Below, one piece after another: positions 26,226 through 33,176 of a stretch of DNA of 33,176 nucleotides; position 1 is the stretch's first letter; every line of letters starts with the position of its first letter. The stretch spans positions 1 to 33,176 of the forward strand of contig JALQUB010000057.1 of assembly GCA_023268635.1 (NCBI GenBank), written 5' to 3'. The notes under the pieces are model-generated. The model was not told the DNA's origin. It was given only the letters and a program-made list of their open reading frames with translations, and searched no databases. Origin of the DNA: Pseudomonadales bacterium (GTDB lineage Bacteria > Pseudomonadota > Gammaproteobacteria > Pseudomonadales > Pseudohongiellaceae). The position numbers and the translations under genes are program-made.

Positions 26226-26819
26226 ATGTCACAGCTACTCACTCGATCATCTATCGAAATTTTATTGTTCACCTTGCTAGTCGCCATCGCCCTGATGTTG
26301 ATAGTGGCGAGATTCACCGTATTTACGGCCACAAAAGGCAAAAGCACTTGGGGGAGTTATCTCTATGACCCTATAGTGGCGATCAACCTCCTAGCCTCGG
26401 CGCAATGCTTCTTCGCCGGCAGCTATAGCCAATACCCCACGAAAATAGCTGCCTTAATACTCTATATATTTGCTGTCACATTGTTTTTATGGTCAATAAG
26501 AACCACCAGTACGTTACGTTTTGCAATGAGCGAAAGCCCAGCGGAGTTAATAACCCACGGCGCCTTCCAATTTTCACGGCATCCTTTCTACAGTTCTTAC
26601 ATTCTCACATGGGCGGCATCTTCCATACTTTATGAATCAATAATTCTTTGGTCGACGTCTATTTATTTATTTGCTTTCTACTTCTATTCCGCCACTCAGG
26701 AAGAGAAAGCGATGGAAAACGGCCCGCACGCTGCGGCTTATCAGGTTTATCAACAAGAAGTAGGCATGTTCCTACCGAGGATTACATCATGGCTAAGATC
26801 ACTTTCGACACACTCGTAG
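26226..26819 (+). CDS. Membrane methyltransferase, isoprenylcysteine carboxyl methyltransferase-like
   Basis: 197 residues with four to five membrane helices (about 10-30, 45-65, 75-92, 122-135, 138-155). The C-terminal part carries the ICMT/PEMT-type motif: HGAFQFSRHPFYSSYI with R118-H119-P120, then a paired glutamate E159-E160 in ATQEEKAME, and a terminal YQVYQQEVGMFLPR. In family members these residues bind S-adenosylmethionine and methylate small or lipid-linked carboxylates at the membrane. Bacteria have no prenylated CaaX proteins of the eukaryotic type, so the substrate here is unknown. Its last 31 bp overlap the next gene, a sign of coupled translation. Confidence 0.82.
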   Translation: MSQLLTRSSIEILLFTLLVAIALMLIVARFTVFTATKGKSTWGSYLYDPIVAINLLASAQCFFAGSYSQYPTKIAALILYIFAVTLFLWSIRTTSTLRFAMSESPAELITHGAFQFSRHPFYSSYILTWAASSILYESIILWSTSIYLFAFYFYSATQEEKAMENGPHAAAYQVYQQEVGMFLPRITSWLRSLSTHS

Positions 26820-27439
26820 AAGACCAAGAAATCGACAAATTCTTATCGATGACCGAACATCACAGCGGTGTTCGTCTACCGATGGCCTATGCTAAGAATG
26901 CAAAAATAGTGGGCGCCTATATCAATGGACATCTTGCAGCAGGTTATATGCTGGTAACGAAGCCCGATTTCAGAACGCTCATGTTCGTCCCAGACCGCAT
27001 CAAACGGACTGACCCGTTCTTCAAGAAAAGCAGTTATGAAATGCTCGAGGTAAACGGGCTCTGGGTGGGACCCGCAATCAAGACTCCAAAATTGCAATTA
27101 CGCTTCTGGTCGGCATTGATTTTTGACATTTTCTTTGCGAGGAAAAAATACCTTTTACTGATGAGCAGCTTAAAAAACAAGCCTATTCAAAAGCTCCATA
27201 ATATGGCCAATCCAGCGGTTCTTTATGAAGGAGCGCCATACCTAGCTAGTGGACAATCAAGCCACTCCGAAATCCGGGTTAGCTACACCACTCGTTGGAA
27301 ATTGCTGCTGAACTTCCCGCGTTATCTAGGCGAAATAAACTCTCGCAACCAGCGTATCCGTGACGCCCGTAAGGCAAAGCAGGCGCAGGCAATGCTGGAT
27401 TCTCAAGTGCCACATTCATCGACCTTGAGCAGAGCTTGA
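26789..27439 (+). CDS. GNAT/autoinducer-synthase-like protein, unassigned
   Basis: 216 residues from ATG 26789, preceded by GAGG at 26777-26780 (8 nt spacing) inside the methyltransferase gene; the frame is open from 26648, but those residues are only the out-of-frame end of the neighbour. Weak family signals: VGAYINGHLAAGYMLV followed by EVNGLWVGPAIKTPKLQLRF and a helix and strand FWSALIFDIFFARKKYLLL, which resemble strands 4-5 and the acyl-CoA binding turn of GNAT acetyltransferases or of N-acyl amino acid/acyl-homoserine-lactone synthases. The usual R/Q-x-x-G-x-G/A turn is not canonical. No signal peptide. The overlap with the methyltransferase gene suggests both act in one reaction path. 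The function is not recognised. Confidence 0.6.
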   Translation: MAKITFDTLVEDQEIDKFLSMTEHHSGVRLPMAYAKNAKIVGAYINGHLAAGYMLVTKPDFRTLMFVPDRIKRTDPFFKKSSYEMLEVNGLWVGPAIKTPKLQLRFWSALIFDIFFARKKYLLLMSSLKNKPIQKLHNMANPAVLYEGAPYLASGQSSHSEIRVSYTTRWKLLLNFPRYLGEINSRNQRIRDARKAKQAQAMLDSQVPHSSTLSRA

Positions 27440-27721
27440 CAATAAAACCATTAGCACTAGCTAGCAGCACCCAATCCAGCCTGCACGAGACATTGAAACT
27501 ACGTGCACTCTGGATTTTGCCAAGGCTATGATTTATCCTCACGGCTTTCGAGCGCGGATATGCCCACACTCGAAAGCCGAAAAAACACGAGCCGCACGCA
27601 GATCTTAATCCCATCGTAAAAATCAGTACGAGTATTAGCATTCTCGGTTCAAGCTAAGTGGAACCTTACGAATAGCCATTATGCGGAGTGGGTAGCGGCG
27701 AATTGAGGATGACAAATCACT
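27440..27721. promoter_or_regulatory. ppdK upstream region with an 11-bp inverted repeat
   Basis: 282 bases without a credible gene. CGGCTTTCGAG at 27542-27552 and its exact reverse complement CTCGAAAGCCG at 27569-27579 are separated by 16 bases. The A-run follows on the plus strand (27580-27585), so it is not a plus-strand intrinsic terminator, and the minus-strand reading lacks a T-run after the stem. A regulator site or leader hairpin for ppdK is possible. A plausible GAGG ribosome site lies at 27706-27709 before the ATG at 27722. Confidence 0.45.
27542..27579. repeat. Perfect 11-bp inverted repeat, 16-base spacer
   Basis: The arms are 27542-27552 and 27569-27579, without mismatch. They lie 103 bp downstream of the GNAT-like gene and 142 bp upstream of ppdK. 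The arm length is beyond casual chance for a 280-base gap. Confidence 0.8.
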
Positions 27722-30487
27722 ATGAGCACAGTAATTAAATCTGCGCCAAAAAAGGCTAAGAAAACAACCGCATCTAAAGCAAGAAACAACGCAAGGCAAT
27801 ATGTCTATGCGTTCGGGAAGAAAACCGACGGCAACGCAACTATGCGTGAACTGCTAGGAGGCAAGGGCGCCAACCTGGCCGAGATGGCTGCCATTGGCTT
27901 ACCCGTTCCTCCAGGCTTCACCATAAGCACCGAGGTCTGCACCTATTACTATGACAACGCCAAAACCTACCCCACTTCGCTAAAGAAGTCTGTGGCGACA
28001 TCAATCAAACAGATCGAAGCTCAGCTAGGTAAGCAATTCGGCGGTCGGAACAATCCGCTTCTCGTATCAGTTCGCTCCGGCGCGCGTGACTCCATGCCGG
28101 GCATGATGGACACCATTCTCAATCTCGGCCTCAACGACGTCACAGTCGAAGGGTTAGCAGAAATATCAGGAAATTCTCGCTTCGCCTGGGACTGTTATCG
28201 ACGCTTTATACAAATGTACGGCGACGTTGTCATGGGCGTGCAAGCCCGCAGCGAAGAAGAGGAAGATCCATTCCACGAAATTCTTGAGGCGATGAAGAAC
28301 AATCTCAAGCTCAAAGCGGACAGTGAGCTCAGCACTGAGGATCTCAAGTCACTGGTAGATCAATACAAAGCCCTCATCCGCAAGCGGACACGCAGTGCAT
28401 TCCCGCAGGACGTAATGGAACAACTCTGGGGCGCAACAAGCGCGGTGTTTAATTCTTGGCGCAACGAACGCGCAATTCTTTATCGCCAGCAGTACGCCAT
28501 CCCCGCCGAGTGGGGAACGGCGGTCAATATCCAAGCAATGGTATTCGGCAATGCCGGCGATGACAGCGCCACGGGCGTCGCCTTCACTCGCGATCCTGCC
28601 AACGGCGAAAAAGTGTTTTACGGTGAATACCTCATCAACGCTCAGGGTGAAGATGTAGTTGCAGGTGTTCGCACACCGAAGGCAATTGCTCATCTCTCCG
28701 AAGAATTACCACAGAGCTATCGAGATCTAGAAAAGGTCCGTACGAAACTCGAGAAACACTTTAAAGACATGCAAGACTTTGAGTTTACCATCGAGAATGG
28801 AAGACTCTTTATTCTCCAAACACGTAACGGTAAGCGGACCGGTCTCGCTGCAGTTCGAATCGCGGTTGAGATGCAACGTGAGCGTCTAATGAATCAACAA
28901 ACGGCGTTGTTAAAAATTCCAGCAGAATCCATCGACTCTCTGCTCGTGCCAGTTTTCGACCCTAAGGCACTGAAGTCCGCCAGCGTTATCGGCAAAGGCC
29001 TGCCAGCTGGCCCGGGCGCAGCTACTGGTCGTATCGCATTCACGGCGGCGACGGCAGAAGTCGAAACGCGCAAAGGCAACAAAGTTGTACTCTGCCGTAA
29101 CGAAACATCACCAGATGATCTGAAGGGCATGTTGCACTCACAAGGAATTTTGACATCTCGAGGCGGAGTGTCTTCACATGCAGCGCTCGTTGCGCGTCAA
29201 CTCGGTAAAGTGTGTATTTGTGGTGCAAGTGACATCAGCATCAACTACGAAAGGCGTACGCTCACCGCGGGGAAAACGGTATTAAAAGAGGGAGACTATA
29301 TCTCCATAGATGGCAGTACCGGCATGATCTACAAGGGCATGATCGAGAGCGCCGACTCGGAAGTGAAGCGCGTGTTAGACGGAGGACTCAAACCGGACAA
29401 GAGCTACACATACGAGCTCTTCCAAACAGTCATGGCCTGGGCCGATAAATATCGCACACTCAATATCCGAACCAATGCGGATACACCCGCGATGGCGAAA
29501 CAAGCTGTCGCTTTCGGCGCCGAAGGTATTGGCCTCTGCCGCACCGAGCACATGTTTTTCGATGGCGATCGCATCGATACGATGAGACAGATGATTCTGG
29601 CTGTTGACGAGGTGCAACGGCGATCCGCATTAAAGAAACTCCTGCCCTTCCAGAAAAAAGATTTCGTTGGACTCTTCAAGGAGATGGCGGGTCGTCCGGT
29701 GACTATTCGACTTCTCGATCCACCGCTTCACGAATTCCTACCCCACGACGATGTCGTGCGCCGACAGCTCGCGGAGAAATTGGATGTGCCATTCGACTTT
29801 GTCATCGATCGCATCAAGTCGTTACACGAAGAAAATCCCATGCTCGGTTGTCGCGGCTGCCGATTGGGAATCATCTACCCCGAGATCACCGAAATGCAGT
29901 CTCGAGCCATCTTCGAAGCGGCCGCTCAGGTCAGTAAAGGCAAGAAACCCATTAAAGTGAAAGTGGAAATAATGATCCCACTAGTCGGTTTCCGAGCAGA
30001 GCTCGCTGACCAGCTTGCCATTGTGCACCGCGTCGCCGACGAAGTTATGAAGAAACATAAGCGCAAGATCGATTACATGGTCGGCACGATGGTCGAGGTG
30101 CCTCGCGCGGCAATCACTGCCGACGAGATTGCCCACGAAGCAGAATTCTTCAGCTTCGGCACCAATGATCTCACGCAAACCACGCTCGGCCTGAGCCGTG
30201 ACGACATGGGAATGTTCTACGACCAATATCAAAGCAAAGAGATCTACAACCAGAATCCATTCGCGAGCCTGGACCAAACAGGTGTTGGTAAACTCGTTGA
30301 GCTAGCCGTCGAACGTGGGCGCCGAACCAAGCCGGATATAAAGCTCGGCATTTGTGGCGAGCACGCGGGAGATCCAATGTCGATCGACTTCTGTCATCGC
30401 ACAGGCCTTAATTACGTGAGCTGCTCTCCACCACGTGTGCCGATCGCTCGCCTAGCGGCGGCGCAGGCCCGGCTCCGCAATAAGTAG
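27722..30487 (+). CDS. ppdK: Pyruvate, phosphate dikinase
   Basis: 921 residues. It converts pyruvate, ATP and phosphate to PEP, AMP and pyrophosphate reversibly, linking lactate/pyruvate to gluconeogenesis. Domains: nucleotide-grasp domain with [12 protein letters not shown] and [16 protein letters not shown]; central phosphohistidine domain with H486 in [16 protein letters not shown]-terminal PEP/pyruvate TIM barrel with [10 protein letters not shown] and catalytic C878 in [10 protein letters not shown]. The residue two before the His, the regulatory Thr of plant and many bacterial enzymes, is Ser484 here. The N-terminus carries about 26 extra Lys/Ala-rich residues before the usual start (YVYAFG); no in-frame alternative start codon lies after them close to the domain. 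Stands alone with its own leader; a lactate permease lies two genes downstream. Confidence 0.97.
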   Translation: MSTVIKSAPKKAKKTTASKARNNARQYVYAFGKKTDGNATMRELLGGKGANLAEMAAIGLPVPPGFTISTEVCTYYYDNAKTYPTSLKKSVATSIKQIEAQLGKQFGGRNNPLLVSVRSGARDSMPGMMDTILNLGLNDVTVEGLAEISGNSRFAWDCYRRFIQMYGDVVMGVQARSEEEEDPFHEILEAMKNNLKLKADSELSTEDLKSLVDQYKALIRKRTRSAFPQDVMEQLWGATSAVFNSWRNERAILYRQQYAIPAEWGTAVNIQAMVFGNAGDDSATGVAFTRDPANGEKVFYGEYLINAQGEDVVAGVRTPKAIAHLSEELPQSYRDLEKVRTKLEKHFKDMQDFEFTIENGRLFILQTRNGKRTGLAAVRIAVEMQRERLMNQQTALLKIPAESIDSLLVPVFDPKALKSASVIGKGLPAGPGAATGRIAFTAATAEVETRKGNKVVLCRNETSPDDLKGMLHSQGILTSRGGVSSHAALVARQLGKVCICGASDISINYERRTLTAGKTVLKEGDYISIDGSTGMIYKGMIESADSEVKRVLDGGLKPDKSYTYELFQTVMAWADKYRTLNIRTNADTPAMAKQAVAFGAEGIGLCRTEHMFFDGDRIDTMRQMILAVDEVQRRSALKKLLPFQKKDFVGLFKEMAGRPVTIRLLDPPLHEFLPHDDVVRRQLAEKLDVPFDFVIDRIKSLHEENPMLGCRGCRLGIIYPEITEMQSRAIFEAAAQVSKGKKPIKVKVEIMIPLVGFRAELADQLAIVHRVADEVMKKHKRKIDYMVGTMVEVPRAAITADEIAHEAEFFSFGTNDLTQTTLGLSRDDMGMFYDQYQSKEIYNQNPFASLDQTGVGKLVELAVERGRRTKPDIKLGICGEHAGDPMSIDFCHRTGLNYVSCSPPRVPIARLAAAQARLRNK

Positions 30488-30504
30488 TGCTTGCCCCTCA
30501 ACAA

Positions 30505-30540
30505 GTGTTTGTGAAACACCTGAATTTCGGGTAATTTCAC
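30505..30540 (+). other. Two mutually exclusive hairpins after ppdK
   Basis: GTGTTT-GTG-AAACAC (30505-30519) and GTGAAA (30511-30516) with TTTCAC (30535-30540) share bases, so only one can form. No T-run follows either stem; an A-run begins at 30541. Could be a weak processing or attenuation structure between ppdK and the secreted-protein gene. Confidence 0.3.
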
Positions 30541-30570
30541 AAAAAAAGATTCTTGAATAAAGGGGCAAAC

Positions 30571-31617
30571 ATGAAGATCGATCTGAAATCGGCATCCTTC
30601 CCACGTAGTTTCAAAACTGCTCGTTCTGCTTTAGGGCTGCTAGCGCTAGCGCTCAGCAGCCTGAGCCATGCCCAGTCCTACGAGGCGCCACGCACAGAAT
30701 GGGGACAGCCGGACCTGCAAGGTGTATGGAATTTCTCCTCAGACCGGCCGATGATTAGACCCTCCGAATTCGGCGAACGCGAATTCCTGAGTGACGCTGA
30801 AATAGCCGAGATTGTCGCATTAGCAGCGGCTCAAGACGCAAATACCGATGGTGCTCTACCAATTGCGGGTGTCGATGAGTCCTATAATGATTTCTGGATT
30901 GAAAATGCGGGTATAGGCGGCTTACAGCGCACATCTCATATCATCTACCCCAAAAATGGGCAACTTCCCCCGCTCGCAGATAGCGCTATCATTCAGGTCG
31001 GCAATTACGGCGGTGAAGACACCGGCGAATCACGGCCTGCTCGCGTATTGGCTGGCGGCATTGGCACCGATGGTCCTGAGGATCGCGGGCTCTCTGAACG
31101 CTGCATCGTCGGATTTAACGCGGGACCGCCTTTCTTCCCTAGCCTCTACAACAACAATGTCCAGATTTTTCAGAGTAAACATCACGCTGTGATACTCACC
31201 GAAATGATTCACGACGCGCGGATTGTGCCACTCTACGAATCTGAAGAAGAATTCGAAAAATTACACGATGATCTCAGATTATGGTCGGGGGACTCCAGGG
31301 GGTACTGGGATGGTGACAGCCTCGTAGTGGTCACCAGAAACTTCAACGACCTCACCTTTAGCTTTAGTTCACAGGGGACTTCCTACGGGAAATTGCTCAC
31401 CGAGCGCTTCACTCGCACAGCGGCGGACACCGTAGACTATGAATTCACTGTGGAAGACCCTATCACCTTCACCGACAAAGTCGTTGGCGTAGTGCCGATG
31501 ACTAAAGTAGCTGGCCAGCTCTACGAATATGCCTGCCATGAAGGTAACTACGGCATGGTGAACATCCTCCGCGGCGCTCGTGCTCAGGATGCATTGGAGC
31601 AAGCTCAAACCAAATAA
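30571..31617 (+). CDS. Secreted protein of unknown function
   Basis: 348 residues from ATG 30571, which has GGGG at 30562-30565 in front; the frame begins earlier at a TTG (30553) without ribosome site. A Sec signal peptide is clear, ending SSLSHA|QS at about residue 35. The mature protein begins with WGQPDLQGVWNFSSDRP, a motif I associate with a large group of secreted proteins of acidobacteria and marine gammaproteobacteria that have no assigned function; later stretches MIHDARIVPL and LWSGDSRGYWDGDSLVVVTRNF belong to the same pattern and may form a beta-rich fold. Three Cys are present in the mature part. It is followed 53 nt later by the lactate permease gene. Function not recognised. Confidence 0.72.
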   Translation: MKIDLKSASFPRSFKTARSALGLLALALSSLSHAQSYEAPRTEWGQPDLQGVWNFSSDRPMIRPSEFGEREFLSDAEIAEIVALAAAQDANTDGALPIAGVDESYNDFWIENAGIGGLQRTSHIIYPKNGQLPPLADSAIIQVGNYGGEDTGESRPARVLAGGIGTDGPEDRGLSERCIVGFNAGPPFFPSLYNNNVQIFQSKHHAVILTEMIHDARIVPLYESEEEFEKLHDDLRLWSGDSRGYWDGDSLVVVTRNFNDLTFSFSSQGTSYGKLLTERFTRTAADTVDYEFTVEDPITFTDKVVGVVPMTKVAGQLYEYACHEGNYGMVNILRGARAQDALEQAQTK

Positions 31618-31670
31618 CACTCAAACTGCGCAGGACTAGCCAATACCACGACTAAAAAGGCAGGCCTCCT

Positions 31671-33176
31671 ATGAGTAGCAACGCCTTAGCTCTCTTAGCT
31701 TTTACACCTATTCTTGTCGTCGCAGCCCTATTAGTCGGGCTGCGCTGGCCCGCCAGTCGCGCCATGCCCATCGCTTATCTCGTTGCTGTCGGGCTCGCCG
31801 TCGGCGTATGGCAGGTGCCGGGCTTTCAAGTGCTCGCCGCTAGCGTCAATGGACTCATCGTCGCGGGCACACTGATTTATATTATTTTTGGCGCAATACT
31901 GCTCTTGAATACGCTGCAACAGAGCGGCGCCATGCAAGCAATCCGAGCGGGATTCTCAGATATCACCCCCGATCGACGCATTCAGGTCATTATCATTGCC
32001 TGGCTCTTCGGTTCCTTCATCGAAGGCTCAGCCGGATTCGGCACACCCGCCGCAGTCGCAGTACCACTTATGGTTGGTCTAGGGTTTCCCGCTATGGCAG
32101 CAGTAGTCGCCGGCATGATCATACAGAGCACGCCAGTCTCTTTTGGCGCCATGGGCACGCCGATGTTAGTCGGGATTAGCACGGGTCTTTCCGCCGACCC
32201 CACCATGGCAAGCTTTGCACAGGCACAAGGCTTTGGCGAATGGAGCCATTTCATCGGCGAAATCGCCGCACGGGTCGCGCTCATTCACGCAGTGACGGGC
32301 ACGTTCATCCCCTTGCTAGTCGTCGCCACCATGACTCGTTTCTTCGGTAAGAACCGCAGCTTCTATGAGGGCTTTGCCGTCTGGCGCTTCGCCCTCTTTG
32401 CCGCCTTTGCGATGACGCTTCCTTACTGGCTAGTCGCCACTCTCCTCGGACCGGAATTCCCTTCCATGTTCGGCGGCATCATCGGACTCGCCATTGTCGT
32501 TCCGGCAGCAAAGCGTGGTTTTCTGATGCCGGATAAAGAGAAGCCCTGGCGATTCCCTGCCCGCGAAGACTGGGATCCAGAGTGGAACGGCCTCAATACG
32601 CCCAAACCGGAGGCGGTCGACTCGATCGCGTCTATGAATCTTATCCGTGCCTGGTCACCGTATCTCGTAGTGGCCGCGCTACTCGTCATCACGCGACTGC
32701 GAATCCTCGACCTCGAATCGATACTCCGTAGCGCCAATCCGTACATCACTTGGTCTTGGCTACAAATCTTTGGCAGCGCGATCTCAGCCTCGTTCCAACC
32801 GCTTTGGTCCCCGGGAACAATCTTCATCCTCGCATCGCTGATCACCATAGCTTTGCATCGAATTCCATTGAGTCGCTACCAGCTGGGAGTATCGAGCTCG
32901 GTTAAAACACTGATCCCTGCTTCGATGGCACTCATCTTCACCGTTCCTATGGTCCAAGTTTTCATCAACAGCAGCGGTGGCGCAGCGGGATTTGAACAAA
33001 TGCCCATCGCGCTCGCCGAAGGGGTGTCTGAGCTCACTGGCACGGCTTGGCCGTTGTTTTCCCCGTTTATCGGAGGATTGGGCGCGTTCGTAGCAGGCAG
33101 TAACACGGTTAGTAATATGATGTTCTCCCTGTTCCAATTTGGAGTAGGCGAGCGTATCGGCTTCGACCCGCTCTGG
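31671..33176 (+). CDS. lctP: L-lactate permease, truncated by the window end
   Basis: 502 codons from ATG 31671 run to the last base of the window without a stop; the family is usually about 530-560 residues, so only the final part is missing. Many hydrophobic helices are seen. The LctP signature is present: [20 protein letters not shown] followed by [17 protein letters not shown]. Near the end [18 protein letters not shown] is the second conserved block. It is an inner-membrane proton/lactate (or glycolate) symporter. A possible ribosome site AAGG at 31657-31660 is 10 nt away; the intervening AGGCCTCCT lies next to the start and could pair with AGG in the same leader. Confidence 0.93.
   Translation, partial: MSSNALALLAFTPILVVAALLVGLRWPASRAMPIAYLVAVGLAVGVWQVPGFQVLAASVNGLIVAGTLIYIIFGAILLLNTLQQSGAMQAIRAGFSDITPDRRIQVIIIAWLFGSFIEGSAGFGTPAAVAVPLMVGLGFPAMAAVVAGMIIQSTPVSFGAMGTPMLVGISTGLSADPTMASFAQAQGFGEWSHFIGEIAARVALIHAVTGTFIPLLVVATMTRFFGKNRSFYEGFAVWRFALFAAFAMTLPYWLVATLLGPEFPSMFGGIIGLAIVVPAAKRGFLMPDKEKPWRFPAREDWDPEWNGLNTPKPEAVDSIASMNLIRAWSPYLVVAALLVITRLRILDLESILRSANPYITWSWLQIFGSAISASFQPLWSPGTIFILASLITIALHRIPLSRYQLGVSSSVKTLIPASMALIFTVPMVQVFINSSGGAAGFEQMPIALAEGVSELTGTAWPLFSPFIGGLGAFVAGSNTVSNMMFSLFQFGVGERIGFDPLW

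Noticed and set aside
30505-30540. Intrinsic terminator after ppdK
   Set aside because: Stems exist, but no T-run follows in either direction; kept only as a hairpin.
32423-33137. Two minus-strand open frames of 141 and 117 codons
   Set aside because: They oppose the lactate permease, whose frame is open without break from 31671 and has clear motifs.

Overview
The window reads as one chromosome segment of a gammaproteobacterium related to the Pseudomonas/Cellvibrio/marine oligotroph assemblage. The first 14 kb keeps, as I recall it, the Pseudomonas gene order Rieske protein - sfsA - aminotransferase - dksA - gluQ - (small ORF) - cbrA - cbrB - [crcZ RNA] - pcnB - panB - panC - acs. folK, panD and pgi, which I expect inside this block in Pseudomonas, are absent here. 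No tRNA, rRNA, IS element, integrase, phage gene or CRISPR array was seen.

Region 1 (1-2313): a Rieske [2Fe-2S] gene whose reading frame is broken at its 5' side, converging on an overlapping aminotransferase-sfsA pair on the minus strand. Region 2 (2314-3887): dksA and gluQ. Region 3 (3903-8824): a 58-residue two-helix membrane protein, then the carbon-sensing two-component pair CbrA/CbrB. It is followed by a roughly 0.6 kb gap that holds the most interesting element of the window: inverted CbrB-type half-sites, a near-consensus sigma-54 promoter, an A-rich transcript with repeated AAN triplets and a hairpin-T terminator. Together these look like a CrcZ-type Hfq/Crc-sequestering small RNA, placed as in Pseudomonas but with different sequence and length. 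Region 4 (9000-14089): pcnB, panB, panC and acetyl-CoA synthetase.

Region 5 (14096-21973): a tightly packed plus-strand run of DUF58 protein, TgpA-like transmembrane transglutaminase, MoxR AAA+ ATPase, secreted TPR protein and a Bcr/CflA-type MFS exporter. The first four look like an envelope module. Region 6 (21986-24521): selA on the minus strand with no selB beside it, divergent from a D-2-hydroxyacid dehydrogenase. Region 7 (24526-27439): a membrane class III nucleotidyl cyclase, divergent from a coupled pair made of a membrane isoprenylcysteine-methyltransferase-like enzyme and a GNAT/autoinducer-synthase-like protein. This is a candidate undescribed small-molecule or signalling cassette. 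Region 8 (27722-33176): pyruvate phosphate dikinase, a secreted protein of unknown function, and an L-lactate permease gene that runs off the right edge.

Much of the window concerns carbon flow: CbrAB and its RNA, acetate activation, PEP synthesis from pyruvate, lactate uptake and 2-hydroxyacid reduction. A working inference is that CbrAB senses carbon status and, through the small RNA, relieves Hfq-mediated repression of catabolic genes. Function calls rest on motifs read by eye; no database search was run.
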